Assembly: GCA_927910885.1 (NCBI GenBank)
Contig: CAKMOD010000010.1
Location: 1-28,898 of the forward strand
Reading direction: 5' to 3'
Length of the DNA: 28,898 nucleotides
From: an uncultured Prevotella sp.
Lineage (GTDB): Bacteria > Bacteroidota > Bacteroidia > Bacteroidales > Bacteroidaceae
Shown here: piece by piece, positions 8,135 through 17,298 of the stretch
Layout of the letters: the number at the start of each line of letters is the position of its first letter
How positions within the stretch are numbered: position 1 is the stretch's first letter
Notes under the pieces: model-generated
What the model was told of the DNA's origin: nothing
What the model saw: only the letters and a program-made list of their open reading frames with translations
Database searches by the model: none
Program-made: the position numbers and the translations under genes

Positions 8135-9403
8135 TTAATAGATAATGATACGCTGTGCCTTATTACCATTCACTTGAATAAGATAAACACCCTTATTCCA
8201 TGAAGAAGCATTCAGATTGTATTCATTGCCCTGTGCGGAAAGCGAATGAACGAGCTGTCCGCTTGGTGTGAAGACACGTACGTTGAGCTGTTTAGCACCA
8301 GCAAGGAAGAGGTTGAACGTGCGGTCGCCAGCCTTCGTAATGATAGGAGCGTCCTTGCTTTCAGTAGTTCTGACGCCATTGATTCCGTTGGTCTGCTTCT
8401 CTTTTAGTACCTGCTTTAGACCCGCGTAGGCATCAAACTTGCCCGCACCCCACTGTACTGGGTCGCCTGTTGATGTGACAAAATTATCCTTACGAGCAGT
8501 TTGCTGAATAATACGTAACACGTCTTTAACGGTCAGACTTGGGTTAGCTTCAAGCCAGAGAGCGATGCCACCAGCCACGACAGGCGTAGCCATTGAGGTG
8601 CCGAGCGACTGGTGCCAGTAGTAGGTCTTCTGTCCTTTCTTCAATCTGCCCTGCAGTGCGCCGTCATCATAGTCCATATCTGGATTCTCTACAGCGTATG
8701 TGTTCACGGAAGCGATGACAGTGGCACCTGGTGCACACACGTGCGGTAGGTTCCTACCGTCGCCCAGCGTACCGAAAGACGAGAATTGTGACACCTCGCC
8801 AATGGGGTAGAGCTCTGTCTTTTTTCCACCGTTGAAGCTGTATAGATAGCCGTCAAGGGACGGAATACGGTTGCGCACGTTATAGCTGCCGACAGTGATG
8901 ATGTTTGCCGCACAGGCCATATCGCTGATTGTTCCGTTGCGTGAACCGTTCACATAGCCGCTCTGGCGGTTGGAATCGAAATAGATGTTCTGTGCATCAG
9001 TATACACCTCCACGCTCTGTCCGGCTTTCTTGCTTGTTATTTCCATTGCGAGCTTATAGGTTCCGTCCTGGTTGGTCAGCTGGTTGTCGCTGGTCATCAC
9101 CTCTGCAAAGACATAGTAGCGGCCGGTCTCCGAATCAATTTCAGAAGCCGCAGAGACATATCCGTCGAAGGCCTTGGCAAAAGTCTTGTTGACAGCCTTG
9201 CTGTTGGTAACATACTGGTCGTCCGAAGCACAGATGATAGTTCCGCCTTGCGTATTGTGTGGAACGGAAATGCTGAGGACAGGGCGGTTGTTCTGCTTTG
9301 TATTGACCACGACGATGCGGAACTCAAACTCCGTAGAGTCCTTGCCGTAGGCAGCTATCTGTCCGTTTCGGAAGTTGTAGTAAGTCTTTGAACCCATTTG
9401 CAT
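8135..9403 (-). CDS. C-terminal fragment of S8 protease (Ser and T9SS tail)
   Basis: A 422-residue open frame corresponding to residues 370-791 of the intact paralog. It carries the serine motif SLGTSMATP and the following helix-rich end of the peptidase domain. A linker and a T9SS type A sorting domain follow (about the last 70 residues, with LNVRVFTPSGQLVHSL and WNKGVYLIQVNG). The first Met lies inside the domain, with no signal peptide, so the fragment alone is unlikely to be exported or active. The true reading continues upstream in the other frame across the one-base break. Confidence 0.7.
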   Translation of the reverse strand: MQMGSKTYYNFRNGQIAAYGKDSTEFEFRIVVVNTKQNNRPVLSISVPHNTQGGTIICASDDQYVTNSKAVNKTFAKAFDGYVSAASEIDSETGRYYVFAEVMTSDNQLTNQDGTYKLAMEITSKKAGQSVEVYTDAQNIYFDSNRQSGYVNGSRNGTISDMACAANIITVGSYNVRNRIPSLDGYLYSFNGGKKTELYPIGEVSQFSSFGTLGDGRNLPHVCAPGATVIASVNTYAVENPDMDYDDGALQGRLKKGQKTYYWHQSLGTSMATPVVAGGIALWLEANPSLTVKDVLRIIQQTARKDNFVTSTGDPVQWGAGKFDAYAGLKQVLKEKQTNGINGVRTTESKDAPIITKAGDRTFNLFLAGAKQLNVRVFTPSGQLVHSLSAQGNEYNLNASSWNKGVYLIQVNGNKAQRIIIY

Positions 9404-9435
9404 CGTATCAGGCTCAGACGGTGTGAGGAAGGTCT

Positions 9436-10509
9436 TTACTGTTTCACGGCTGTTCCGAACTTCTTCTTCAGTGCAATCGGCATCTCGCCCTCGTTGCCAG
9501 CTGCCACACAGATGATGGCCTCTTTGCCCTGCTGTGATAGGAATCTGTTCATCACACTTGTTGAATCGTGAGCACCGATGTTACTGCCCAGTGAGAGATT
9601 GACGACACAAGGCTTTGGTTTCTGTCCCGATGTTCGTGCATACTCGATGGCATCCTCTATGCCCAGTGCTATGTATAAATCGTTCAGACCACCGCAGGAA
9701 GCCACGAGCTCAGCCTCCGTAGCTAAACCATAGAAGGGGTTCGGACCGTTTGTCAGCTGCACTTCGTAGCTGCCTTCCTGCTTTGCATAGGTAATGTTGC
9801 CCTTGTATCCGCCTGCCATAATACCCGTCGTGTGCGTACCGTGTACAGAGGTGTAGGAGTCAGTTTCAAAGGTTTCCAGGGCGTATGCATTGTCGCGCTG
9901 TGTCATTGTGTCGAGTATGGCCTGTGGGTAATATTTGTTATAGAGATAGCCTTTTGTGCTGCTCTGGTCGGAAGTAATCTTTCCTACATAGGCAAATCGG
10001 CTCGTGCCGTCAGGCTTGAGGAAGTTGATATGGTTCGGGTCGATACCTCCGTCGACCACTGCTGCCACGACTCCCTTTCCAGTGTATGCCCGTGGAAGCT
10101 CGGCACCCTGGTGTATTTTGTCGACACCAGTCTCCTTTCTCACGATGTCCATCTTCTGGTACATACGGCGTGGGAGTTCCATACGACGGACAGCCTTCAG
10201 CGCAGAAATACGCTCGACGTCAGTCAACGGTAGCACAACGATGGCGATATCGCCACGCATTCTGAGCACCTTCACACCTTGCGCCTCTAACTCTGCACGG
10301 CTGCCCTCACCCTTGAGTTCAACCATTGCCATAATGTTTGTAGGAGTAGTCTTTGGTTGTTCTACCGAACGTGTGCGGCTGTTGTAAGTTGGGATAGAGG
10401 TGTTGCGGAGCTTGAAGAGTTCCATCTGGCTTTGCAGGTCGAGTTTTGACTGACCGAAAGCAGTCCCCACCATACATAAGGAGAAGATTGTGAGTAGAAA
10501 TTTTCTCAT
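9436..10509 (-). CDS. N-terminal fragment of S8 protease (Asp and His)
   Basis: A 357-residue open frame. It has a signal peptide (MRKFLLTIFSLCMVGTAFGQ, cleavage after about residue 19), a propeptide-like region (about 20-125), and the first part of the peptidase domain. The domain part includes Asp153 in VVDGGIDPNH, His223 in VHGTHTTGIMAGG and the oxyanion Asn339 in VAAGNE. It is colinear with the intact paralog to residue 354, then reads V-K-Q-stop because of the frameshift. It lacks the catalytic serine and the sorting tail, so as it stands it would be released into the periplasm without activity. Confidence 0.7.
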   Translation of the reverse strand: MRKFLLTIFSLCMVGTAFGQSKLDLQSQMELFKLRNTSIPTYNSRTRSVEQPKTTPTNIMAMVELKGEGSRAELEAQGVKVLRMRGDIAIVVLPLTDVERISALKAVRRMELPRRMYQKMDIVRKETGVDKIHQGAELPRAYTGKGVVAAVVDGGIDPNHINFLKPDGTSRFAYVGKITSDQSSTKGYLYNKYYPQAILDTMTQRDNAYALETFETDSYTSVHGTHTTGIMAGGYKGNITYAKQEGSYEVQLTNGPNPFYGLATEAELVASCGGLNDLYIALGIEDAIEYARTSGQKPKPCVVNLSLGSNIGAHDSTSVMNRFLSQQGKEAIICVAAGNEGEMPIALKKKFGTAVKQ

Positions 10510-10767
10510 TGCTTGTTGATTATAATTTTATCGTTAATATTTTCTTTTAACCTTGTTTAGACGCTTCTATGGTGTAAAAAAGAGTAGGTAAGTCCTACTT
10601 CACACATAGTATTTCTTGTTAATGGGTAACCGCGTAGAGTTTATGGGTAAACACATAGAAGATTAAAGGTTTTCTTCTTTCGCAGTACCTTGTCTGGTCG
10701 ATCGTTTTGCAGGATGATTCTCATACCAGACAGTCTGCTGATAGTTAGCTGTCTTAGAAAGGAGTTG

Positions 10768-10775
10768 CAAAGATA
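10768..10775 (-). promoter_or_regulatory. Possible -7 box of the broken protease gene
   Basis: The minus strand reads TATCTTTG, a full TAnnTTTG match. It is 258 bases upstream of the start codon, so if used the transcript has a long leader. No good -33 box is seen, and no nearer promoter was found. Confidence 0.4.
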
Positions 10776-10846
10776 GAAATAAATCACAAGATGATAACAC
10801 TTTTTCTCATTTTTTTGCACAATAAACATCTAAGCGAAACTGAAAA

Positions 10847-10900
10847 ACACATAACTCGTTGACTTTTTCACCTGTTTATTTGTTCACTTACGTCATCTTT
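10847..10900 (+). repeat. Degenerate octamer (AACTTGTC-type) repeat, copy 1
   Basis: After ACACATA come 8-base units such as AACTCGTT, GACTTTTT, CACCTGTT and TATTTGTT. The family is much clearer at 19815-20075 and 28625-28734. Confidence 0.4.
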
Positions 10901-10909
10901 ACTGGACGA

Positions 10910-10967
10910 GTTGATGCTTAGCACATGTCGTGCTGATGGTAACACCAATGGTGCTAAGGCTTAACAC
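10910..10967 (+). repeat. REP-like palindromic element, copy 1
   Basis: Begins GTTGATGCTTAGCACATGTC and contains the palindrome ACACCAATGGTGC. The reverse complement of 19486-19545 aligns with it over nearly its whole length. The two inverted copies bracket the intact T9SS cargo genes (11096-18896). Confidence 0.6.
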
Positions 10968-11023
10968 GTTGATTTTTGTTACAGAAGGCAAATCTTAATT
11001 GACACTTCATGGGCTTATACAAA

Positions 11024-11077
11024 ACATTCCCCTTGTTTGTTGCTGAATACTTATTCTGCAACAAGCAAGGGGAATGT
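11024..11077 (-). terminator. Strong terminator of the LRR gene
   Basis: A 20-base-pair stem (ACATTCCCCTTG arm at 11024-11043, partner 11058-11077) with one wobble pair and a short loop. On the minus strand it is followed by TTTTGTAT, and it begins about 20 bases past the stop codon. This is a good intrinsic terminator. Confidence 0.75.
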
Positions 11078-11095
11078 CAATTAGTTAGCTATTAT

Positions 11096-14000
11096 TTACT
11101 TAACGCTTACCTTTGCTGCCTTGTTTCCTACACGTACAATGTAAGTACCACGACCGAGAGGGATGCGGCTGCTATCGTCAGCAACCTTACCCTGGTAAAC
11201 GAGCTTGCCATCGATTGAGTAGATAGCGACTGTGCTATTCTGTGCACCAAGAACGCTGATTGCACCGTCGAGGAACTGAATCTTAACATCCTTATCTGCA
11301 GTTACTGCATCAATACCAGTTGCAGGTGTGAATGTGATGTAGTTTGTATAGATAAGAGCATTAGGGAAGTTATCGTTCGCCATCACACAAACAAGGTTGG
11401 TGAATGTCTTGTCAAGCTTCAATGTGGTAACACCATTCTCAAGTGTGTACTCCTCATTTAGCTCTAACTTCTCGCCTCGCAACTCGCCATCTCTATATGT
11501 CACATTACCGATGAACCAGTGATAGGTTGTCATCTCACCTCCTACGACAGCCTCAGAGCTGAGGTCTACCTTACCATTAACGCACTTAACGTCGATTGGT
11601 GCCTGAAGGTTGTAAGAGTATCTATTAAATGGTTTACCGTTATTGCTTGGCAATGGCATTGTAGAGAACTTCAGACGGTTACCAACGACATTGAGAACTG
11701 TAAGGTTGGTATTCTTAGATACGTCAACCTTTGTCAACTTGTTGGCATTCAACCACAACTGCTCCAGCATAGGAAGCTTGTCAAGTGACACGCTTTCAAG
11801 GTCATTATCACTCAAGTCAAGGTTCCAAAGCTTAGGGTTGTTAAGCTTAATTTCCTTCATCTTGTTGCTTGAGAGGTATGCAATACCAAGGTTTGGTGCT
11901 TGTGACAAGTCGAATGTCTTAATCTTATTACCCGTTAGTGAAATGAAGTTAAGATTTGGGAAAGCTGACAAGTTAATGTCAGTCAACTCATTTCCTTCAA
12001 GGTTCAAGTCGGTAAGATTTGGTGCTGCAGGGAGCTTAATTGAGGTCAGTCCGGCACGAGTTACAGCAATGAGTTTTGCTTCCTTCAAACCAGTGAGGTC
12101 TACATCAGTCATATTAACATTTGCAACACTGAAGACTTTCACCTTATCATCAGCCTCAGCAACGAGTACACGTACCTTTGTGTTCGTCTTTGATTTAGCT
12201 TGGAAAATCTTATATTTATCTCCAAGTGTGTACTGTGTGACATTTCCATTGCCACCCCACTCGAAGTAAACAGACTTACCAGGAATATAGCTTGCAAGAG
12301 ACAATACTACGCTATCAGTCTGGTTAACAGTAGTAAAGGAAGCCAACTCGTATTTAGGGAAGGCGATAGGATGAACATTAGTAGTCTTGAAGACGTTCTG
12401 TCCTTCGAAATCAGGATAAGCAGGATGTGTCATCTCGCAATAGATAGAGTCAAGTGCGAGGTTGGTGAACTTAGCTGAACCATTGGTGATGGTGTAGTCC
12501 TTGCCCAACTGTAATGATGAGCCATCTTTCTTCTTCCATACAAAGTTAGTTGTAGCACCATTCTTTGTAATATTCTGTTCAGAGAGATCAATACCTGGTG
12601 AAGAGGTTGAAATCTGCAATACGTGCTGTGGTGCATAGATAAAGTTACCACGAGTCAAGCCGAAGTCGTTAGGCATGTTTGCCAATGTGAAGTAGTTACC
12701 ACTAACATTCAACTTCTTGATAGGTGCTACTGGTGGAATCTTCACCTCTGTCAACTCATTGTTTGAAACGTTTACATCCTCTATAAGTTCGCTGTGGTTG
12801 AGAAGAAGTCGAGTGAACTTATTGTGAGAGATATCAAGCATACGCAAGTTGTCGGCATCCTTAAGATCCAACTTATTCAGTTTGTTGTGACTTACATTGA
12901 GCTTGGTTACACCATAGATGGTATTGAAGAGCAATGAGTCAATCTGATTGTAGCTTACGTTGATATCAGACAACTTACTCTTATTGAAGTAAGATGATGG
13001 ACCACGGAGGTCAACACGTCTAAGCTGGTTTTGAGAGAGGTCGAGCTTTTCAAGCTTATTGTTGTAAGAGAGGTCGATAGTAGTAAGATTTGCTCTCTTC
13101 AATGTAAGCGTACGAAGCTCTGTGAGTGCAGAGAGGTCGATGTTGTCAATGTACTGGCCATCAGACTCAAGACTTGTTACGTACTTATCCTGTGGAACAT
13201 ATACGATAATGTCTCCAGCACCAGTGCGTGTAGTCACGATATTGGCTGTAGCTGGGCGCTCATCCTTGATCTGGAATGGAGTAGTATTACCATCGCCTAA
13301 GTCAACCTTTACAGTTACAGGATTAGCTGCTGTAGCACCAAGGATACCGACAGACATCTTCAGAGGAGAACCAGCGTCGCCAAGACTTGCGAGCTGAATA
13401 GCCTTCACGTCCTTACCAAACTCTGCAACAGTCTTCACACGGAAGTTTTCTGTGCGGATAGGATAGTCTTTGAGGCGGCTATTATTGAACTGAACAAAGA
13501 CTTCTTCATCAAGTTCTTTCTTCAAAGTAACCTTACCATTCTCGTAAGAATAATAGCTGTCATCTAACTCAACAGGCTTTGTTGGGTCTGCCTTTGGAAC
13601 ACGGAAGAGTCTTGCCTGTGTAGTTGTTTTTGGACGAAGCACACGATTACTAAGGTCGATGACATCACCTACCTTATAAGTATCGTTCAACTCCATAGGG
13701 TTTTGCTCGTGGTAATACTCAAACCAGTTGCCTGGCTCTGGCAATGTAGCAAAGTCCATATAGTTGTATCGTACGTTAACACTATAGAGTATTGGGTTCT
13801 GACTAACGTCAAGTTTTCTCAAGAGGTTACGGTCACAAGAGAGTGTGAAGAGCTTTGGATTGTTTCTTAAGTTAAGCTCTTTAAGATTATTACCACCACA
13901 ATAGAAGTAGTAAAGTTCAGGACAATGAGATACATCAATGCTCTCAAACTTCACGTCTGTGTTGACTGTACCTGATGAGTGAGAGATGTACAGCTGCGTA

Positions 14001-14806
14001 ATCTTAGGGTTGTTGCGAAGGTCAAGCGTCTTTATACGAGAGTCACCCACGTTGAGAATCTCCAATGCTGAGTTCTTTGAGAGGTCAACACTTTCCACGC
14101 TTGTCATGTCAAGGCTCAAACGCTGCAGATTTGGACAGCCTGTTGGGTCTGCTACCTTAAGGCCGATAGTGTGATAAGCATCAAACGAACGTAGCTTAGG
14201 GAAGTTCTTAAGGGTGAAGTTTGGAGAGATATGTCCAATCTGTGGTACTTCCAAAACTATGAGCTCAGGCATCTTTCCAATCATCAATGGAGTTGTGGCA
14301 GAGAAAGGGTTATCCTGCAAATAGATAACATTCAGACTCTGTAAACGGTCGATATTGAGGGATGTTAAGACGTTATGCTCTAAGTTCAACACTTGTAGCT
14401 TTAAGTTAGGATTAAACTCAATCTTGTCAATCTCATTACCAGAAGCATTGAAGAAATAGAGATCGTTTGGGTCACCTGAAATCGTTACCCAGCCTGCATC
14501 TGTTACAGCATTTGTACAGAGAGTACCTTTGATAGCCAGTTCGCCTTTGTCATTCTCAACAATGGCTTTCTGAATTTCGACTTCGGTGTCACCTGATCCA
14601 TAGTCGATGTAGACATTAGCCTTGTCAGATTTAGAACCTAACACAAAAGAAACTTGTGCTGCCACACCTGTGTTCTTTGCCTTTTCAGGCACATTCGTAT
14701 GGAACTTTATCATCCATTCATCTTGCGCATGAGCAGCAAGCGAGCTCCATAACATAGCCATCACTAAGAGGAGAAATGATGGCAAAAAAGTAATTTTGTG
14801 CTTCAT
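11096..14806 (-). CDS. Triplicated leucine-rich-repeat surface protein, T9SS sorted
   Basis: A 1236-residue exported protein. The signal peptide ends at about residue 27 (AHA-QDE). Three successive modules (about 30-455, 455-810, 810-1165) each contain a PKD/beta-sandwich-like start (YIDYGSGD, VDLGDGN, FEWGGNGN) and a leucine-rich-repeat block (about 130-350, 550-705, 900-1050; units like LDLSQNQLRRVDL). Each then ends in a beta domain (NxxYxxQxP, then YTLENG or YTITNG, then a cysteine motif CEM or CVM). The C terminus (1165-1236) is a T9SS type A sorting domain: VAIYSIDGKLVYQGKV and GTYIVRVGNKAAKVSV. It is likely a surface adhesin or protein-binding scaffold. It lies 116 bases after the intact S8 protease gene, with a hairpin between. 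No nearby promoter was recognised, so it may share the protease transcript. Confidence 0.85.
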   Translation of the reverse strand: MKHKITFLPSFLLLVMAMLWSSLAAHAQDEWMIKFHTNVPEKAKNTGVAAQVSFVLGSKSDKANVYIDYGSGDTEVEIQKAIVENDKGELAIKGTLCTNAVTDAGWVTISGDPNDLYFFNASGNEIDKIEFNPNLKLQVLNLEHNVLTSLNIDRLQSLNVIYLQDNPFSATTPLMIGKMPELIVLEVPQIGHISPNFTLKNFPKLRSFDAYHTIGLKVADPTGCPNLQRLSLDMTSVESVDLSKNSALEILNVGDSRIKTLDLRNNPKITQLYISHSSGTVNTDVKFESIDVSHCPELYYFYCGGNNLKELNLRNNPKLFTLSCDRNLLRKLDVSQNPILYSVNVRYNYMDFATLPEPGNWFEYYHEQNPMELNDTYKVGDVIDLSNRVLRPKTTTQARLFRVPKADPTKPVELDDSYYSYENGKVTLKKELDEEVFVQFNNSRLKDYPIRTENFRVKTVAEFGKDVKAIQLASLGDAGSPLKMSVGILGATAANPVTVKVDLGDGNTTPFQIKDERPATANIVTTRTGAGDIIVYVPQDKYVTSLESDGQYIDNIDLSALTELRTLTLKRANLTTIDLSYNNKLEKLDLSQNQLRRVDLRGPSSYFNKSKLSDINVSYNQIDSLLFNTIYGVTKLNVSHNKLNKLDLKDADNLRMLDISHNKFTRLLLNHSELIEDVNVSNNELTEVKIPPVAPIKKLNVSGNYFTLANMPNDFGLTRGNFIYAPQHVLQISTSSPGIDLSEQNITKNGATTNFVWKKKDGSSLQLGKDYTITNGSAKFTNLALDSIYCEMTHPAYPDFEGQNVFKTTNVHPIAFPKYELASFTTVNQTDSVVLSLASYIPGKSVYFEWGGNGNVTQYTLGDKYKIFQAKSKTNTKVRVLVAEADDKVKVFSVANVNMTDVDLTGLKEAKLIAVTRAGLTSIKLPAAPNLTDLNLEGNELTDINLSAFPNLNFISLTGNKIKTFDLSQAPNLGIAYLSSNKMKEIKLNNPKLWNLDLSDNDLESVSLDKLPMLEQLWLNANKLTKVDVSKNTNLTVLNVVGNRLKFSTMPLPSNNGKPFNRYSYNLQAPIDVKCVNGKVDLSSEAVVGGEMTTYHWFIGNVTYRDGELRGEKLELNEEYTLENGVTTLKLDKTFTNLVCVMANDNFPNALIYTNYITFTPATGIDAVTADKDVKIQFLDGAISVLGAQNSTVAIYSIDGKLVYQGKVADDSSRIPLGRGTYIVRVGNKAAKVSVK

Positions 14807-14858
14807 ATAATTAAAAATATTATTGTAATCTGATTTTATAGCTTGTGTTTACTTATCG

Positions 14859-14901
14859 TATTCCCAAGGATTAGGAGTGTTATTCCTATCCTTTGGGAAT
14901 A
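14859..14901 (-). terminator. Stem-loop between protease and LRR genes
   Basis: Outer arms TATTCCCAA and TTGGGAATA plus inner TAGGA/TCCTA pair with small bulges. There is no T-run on the minus strand. It may be a partial terminator or processing site that sets the ratio of the two products. Confidence 0.5.
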
Positions 14902-14922
14902 TTATTCGATACATATTAAGCC

Positions 14923-17298
14923 TTAATAGATAACGATACGTTGTGCCTTACCGCCATTTACTTGAATCAAGTAAACGCCCTTGTTCCATGAAGAGGCATT
15001 AACGTTAAGTTCGTCACCTTGTGCAGAGAGCGAGTGAACCAACTGTCCGCTGAGTGAGTAGGCACGTAGGTTCAGCTGCTTTGCACCAGCAAGGAAGGCT
15101 GTGAAAGCGCGTTCGCCAGTCATTGTGATAACAGGAACTTCCTTGTCTTCAGCATATCTTACGCCATTAATACCATTGGTGTTCTTCTCTTTTAGCACCT
15201 GCTTCAAACCTGCGTAAGCGTCAAACTTACCTGCACCCCACTGTACTGGGTCGCCTGTATTAGTAACATAGTTATCTTTACGAGCAGTCTGCTGAATGAT
15301 ACGTATTACGTCCTTGACAGTCAAACTTGGGTTTGCTTCAAGCCAGAGCGCAATAGCACCAGCTACAACAGGCGTAGCCATGGATGTACCGAGTGATTGA
15401 TGCCAGTAGTATTTCTTGCCACCTTTCTCCAATTTACCCTGCAAAGCCATATCAGAATAACCTAAGTCAAGATTCTCTACAGCGTATGAGTTGACAGAAG
15501 ATATGATAGATGCACCCGGAGCACATACGTGTGGAAGGTTTCTACCATCGGCTAATGTACCGAAAGAAGAGAAGCGTGAAGCCTCGCCTTCAGGGAAATC
15601 ATCTTCGTCACCTCGCTTGTTGTAACCATAAACATAGCCATCAAGAGAAGACCAGTGATTGCGTACATTGTAGCTACCAACGGTAACGATGTTCGCTGCA
15701 CATGCCATATCGCTGATAGAACCATTACGTGTTCCGCTTACGAAACCATCCTGCTTATTGCTATCGAAGTAGATAAACTGTGCATCAGTGTAAACTTCAA
15801 CACGCTGTCCAGGCTTCTTGCTCTTTATTTCCAACGCCAGTTTATAGTTGCCGTCTTGGTTAGTTTTCTGGTTATCACTGGTCATAATCTGCGCCATAGC
15901 ATAGTAACGACCTGTTTCTGCATCTACTGCAGAAGCCGCTGTAACGTAACCATCAAACGCTTTTGCAAAGCCTTCGTTAATGATTGCACCAGTCATTGAA
16001 TAGTCACCACCTGATGCGTAGGTTACAGGTTGGCCATTTGTATTCTTTGGAAGAGAGATTCTTGTAACCGCACGATTACGTCGTCCCGTATTAGTAACAA
16101 CTATCTGTAACTCGAATTCTGTAGAGTCATTACTATAAGCTGCTATCTGTCCGTTACGAAGGTTAAAGTAGGTCTTGTTTCCAGAACGTAAAGTATCTGG
16201 CTGCATTGGTGTGAGGAAGGTTTTAACCGTCTCATCCGCAGCGGTAAAATTCTTCTTCAATGCGATAGCCATATTAGCCTCATTACCTGCTGCAACACAG
16301 ATAATAGCATGCTTTCCTTCCTCTGCAAGGAAGCGGTTCATCACACTTGTTGAGTCGTGTACACCAATGTTACTACCTAATGAAAGGTTGATAACACATG
16401 GCTTAGGCTTCTTTCCTGATAGTTTTGCATACTGCACAGCATCATCAATACCAAGTGCAATATACTGATCGCGCAAATCACCACATGAAGCTACAAGCTC
16501 TGACTCTGTCGCACAACCATAGAAAGGATTAGGACCTGTCACTTTATAAGACCTATCGTTATCGTTTGTCTTAGCGTAGGTCATATTGCCTTTGTATCCA
16601 CCCGCCATGATACCCGTTGTATGTGTACCATGGAAAGTATTGTAAGAGTCAGCGGTAAACTCCTCAATAGGGTATGCATCTTCACGGTTTGTTAAGGTAT
16701 CAAGCACTACACGAGGGTAATAGTTATCGTATTGATAACCATTCTTATTCGACTGACTGGCTGTAATCTTACTGATATAACCGAAGCGTGTGCTGCCATC
16801 AGGCTTGAGGAAGTTGATATGGTTAGGGTCAAGACCGCCATCAACAATACCCGTTACGACACCCTTACCAGTGTAAGCCTGTGGAAGGTCGAGGCCTTGA
16901 TGAATCTTATCAACACCAATCTCCTTACGTACGATATCCATCTTCTGATAAACACGACGTGGGAGTTCCATACGACGAACGCACTTCAAGTCTGCTATAC
17001 GCTCAATATCAGCCAGAGGAGCCACGACAATGGCAATGTTACCACGTACACGCAGCACCTTTACGCCTTGTGCCTCTAAGTCTGCACGGTCGTTCTGATC
17101 CTTCAGTTCGACCATTGCCATCGTGTTCTCTGGTACACTCTTTGGGCGTTCAAACGAACGTGTACGACTGTTGTAGGTAGGAATGGAAGTGTTACGGAGT
17201 TTGAACAGTTCCAACTGACTTTGTAGGTCAAGCTTCGACTGACCGTAAGCTAATCCTACCGAACATAAACAAAATACTGTGAGTAGAATTTTTCTCAT
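14923..17298 (-). CDS. Secreted S8 subtilisin-like serine protease, T9SS sorted
   Basis: A 791-residue endopeptidase of the S8 (subtilisin) family. Signal peptide 1-19 (LAYGQ), propeptide-like region about 20-125, peptidase domain about 140-690. The triad is complete: Asp153 (IVDGGLDPNH), His223 (FHGTHTTGIMAGG) and Ser639 (SLGTSMATP), with oxyanion Asn339 (VAAGNE). An insert of about 200 residues (360-560, beta-rich) lies between Asn339 and the serine region. The last 75 residues form a T9SS type A sorting domain (LRAYSLSGQLVHSL, WNKGVYLIQVNG). The start overlaps the stop of the upstream gene as ATGA, implying coupled translation. Substrate is unknown; host proteins are a likely target. It has a full-length but frameshifted paralog at 8135-10509. 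Confidence 0.92.
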   Translation of the reverse strand: MRKILLTVFCLCSVGLAYGQSKLDLQSQLELFKLRNTSIPTYNSRTRSFERPKSVPENTMAMVELKDQNDRADLEAQGVKVLRVRGNIAIVVAPLADIERIADLKCVRRMELPRRVYQKMDIVRKEIGVDKIHQGLDLPQAYTGKGVVTGIVDGGLDPNHINFLKPDGSTRFGYISKITASQSNKNGYQYDNYYPRVVLDTLTNREDAYPIEEFTADSYNTFHGTHTTGIMAGGYKGNMTYAKTNDNDRSYKVTGPNPFYGCATESELVASCGDLRDQYIALGIDDAVQYAKLSGKKPKPCVINLSLGSNIGVHDSTSVMNRFLAEEGKHAIICVAAGNEANMAIALKKNFTAADETVKTFLTPMQPDTLRSGNKTYFNLRNGQIAAYSNDSTEFELQIVVTNTGRRNRAVTRISLPKNTNGQPVTYASGGDYSMTGAIINEGFAKAFDGYVTAASAVDAETGRYYAMAQIMTSDNQKTNQDGNYKLALEIKSKKPGQRVEVYTDAQFIYFDSNKQDGFVSGTRNGSISDMACAANIVTVGSYNVRNHWSSLDGYVYGYNKRGDEDDFPEGEASRFSSFGTLADGRNLPHVCAPGASIISSVNSYAVENLDLGYSDMALQGKLEKGGKKYYWHQSLGTSMATPVVAGAIALWLEANPSLTVKDVIRIIQQTARKDNYVTNTGDPVQWGAGKFDAYAGLKQVLKEKNTNGINGVRYAEDKEVPVITMTGERAFTAFLAGAKQLNLRAYSLSGQLVHSLSAQGDELNVNASSWNKGVYLIQVNGGKAQRIVIY

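Larger units (their letters stand above)
8135..10509 (-). pseudogene. S8 serine protease with T9SS tail, broken by a one-base deletion
   Basis: The two open frames 9436-10509 and 8135-9403 are the two halves of one subtilisin-like protease, a paralog of the intact gene at 14923-17298. The span is 2375 bases; one added base gives 2376, exactly the length of the paralog (791 codons plus stop). The break is at about 9444-9448 (minus strand gccgtgaaacagtaa). Restoring a G (gccgtGgaaacagtaaag) reads A-V-E-T-V-K-T in line with A-D-E-T-V-K-T of the paralog, at residues 354-360. The frameshift separates Asp153, His223 and Asn339 from Ser639. No homopolymer longer than three bases sits at the site, so slippage-based phase variation is not obvious. 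A sequencing error would look the same. Confidence 0.85.
10510..11095. other. Gene-free gap: leader, repeats and hairpins
   Basis: This gap holds, from left to right, a possible 250-base leader of the broken protease gene, its -7 box, an octamer-type repeat (10847-10900), a REP-like palindrome (10910-10967) and the LRR gene terminator. The 62-codon frame at 10641-10829 (minus) has no signs of being a gene. Confidence 0.5.

Noticed and set aside
10641..10829. 62-codon open frame on the minus strand
   Set aside because: It has no recognisable start context or domain and overlaps the -7 box region of the protease gene.
11643..12269. 208-codon open frame opposite the LRR gene
   Set aside because: It is a shadow of the repetitive LRR coding sequence on the other strand; the minus-strand frame has signal, repeats and sorting tail.
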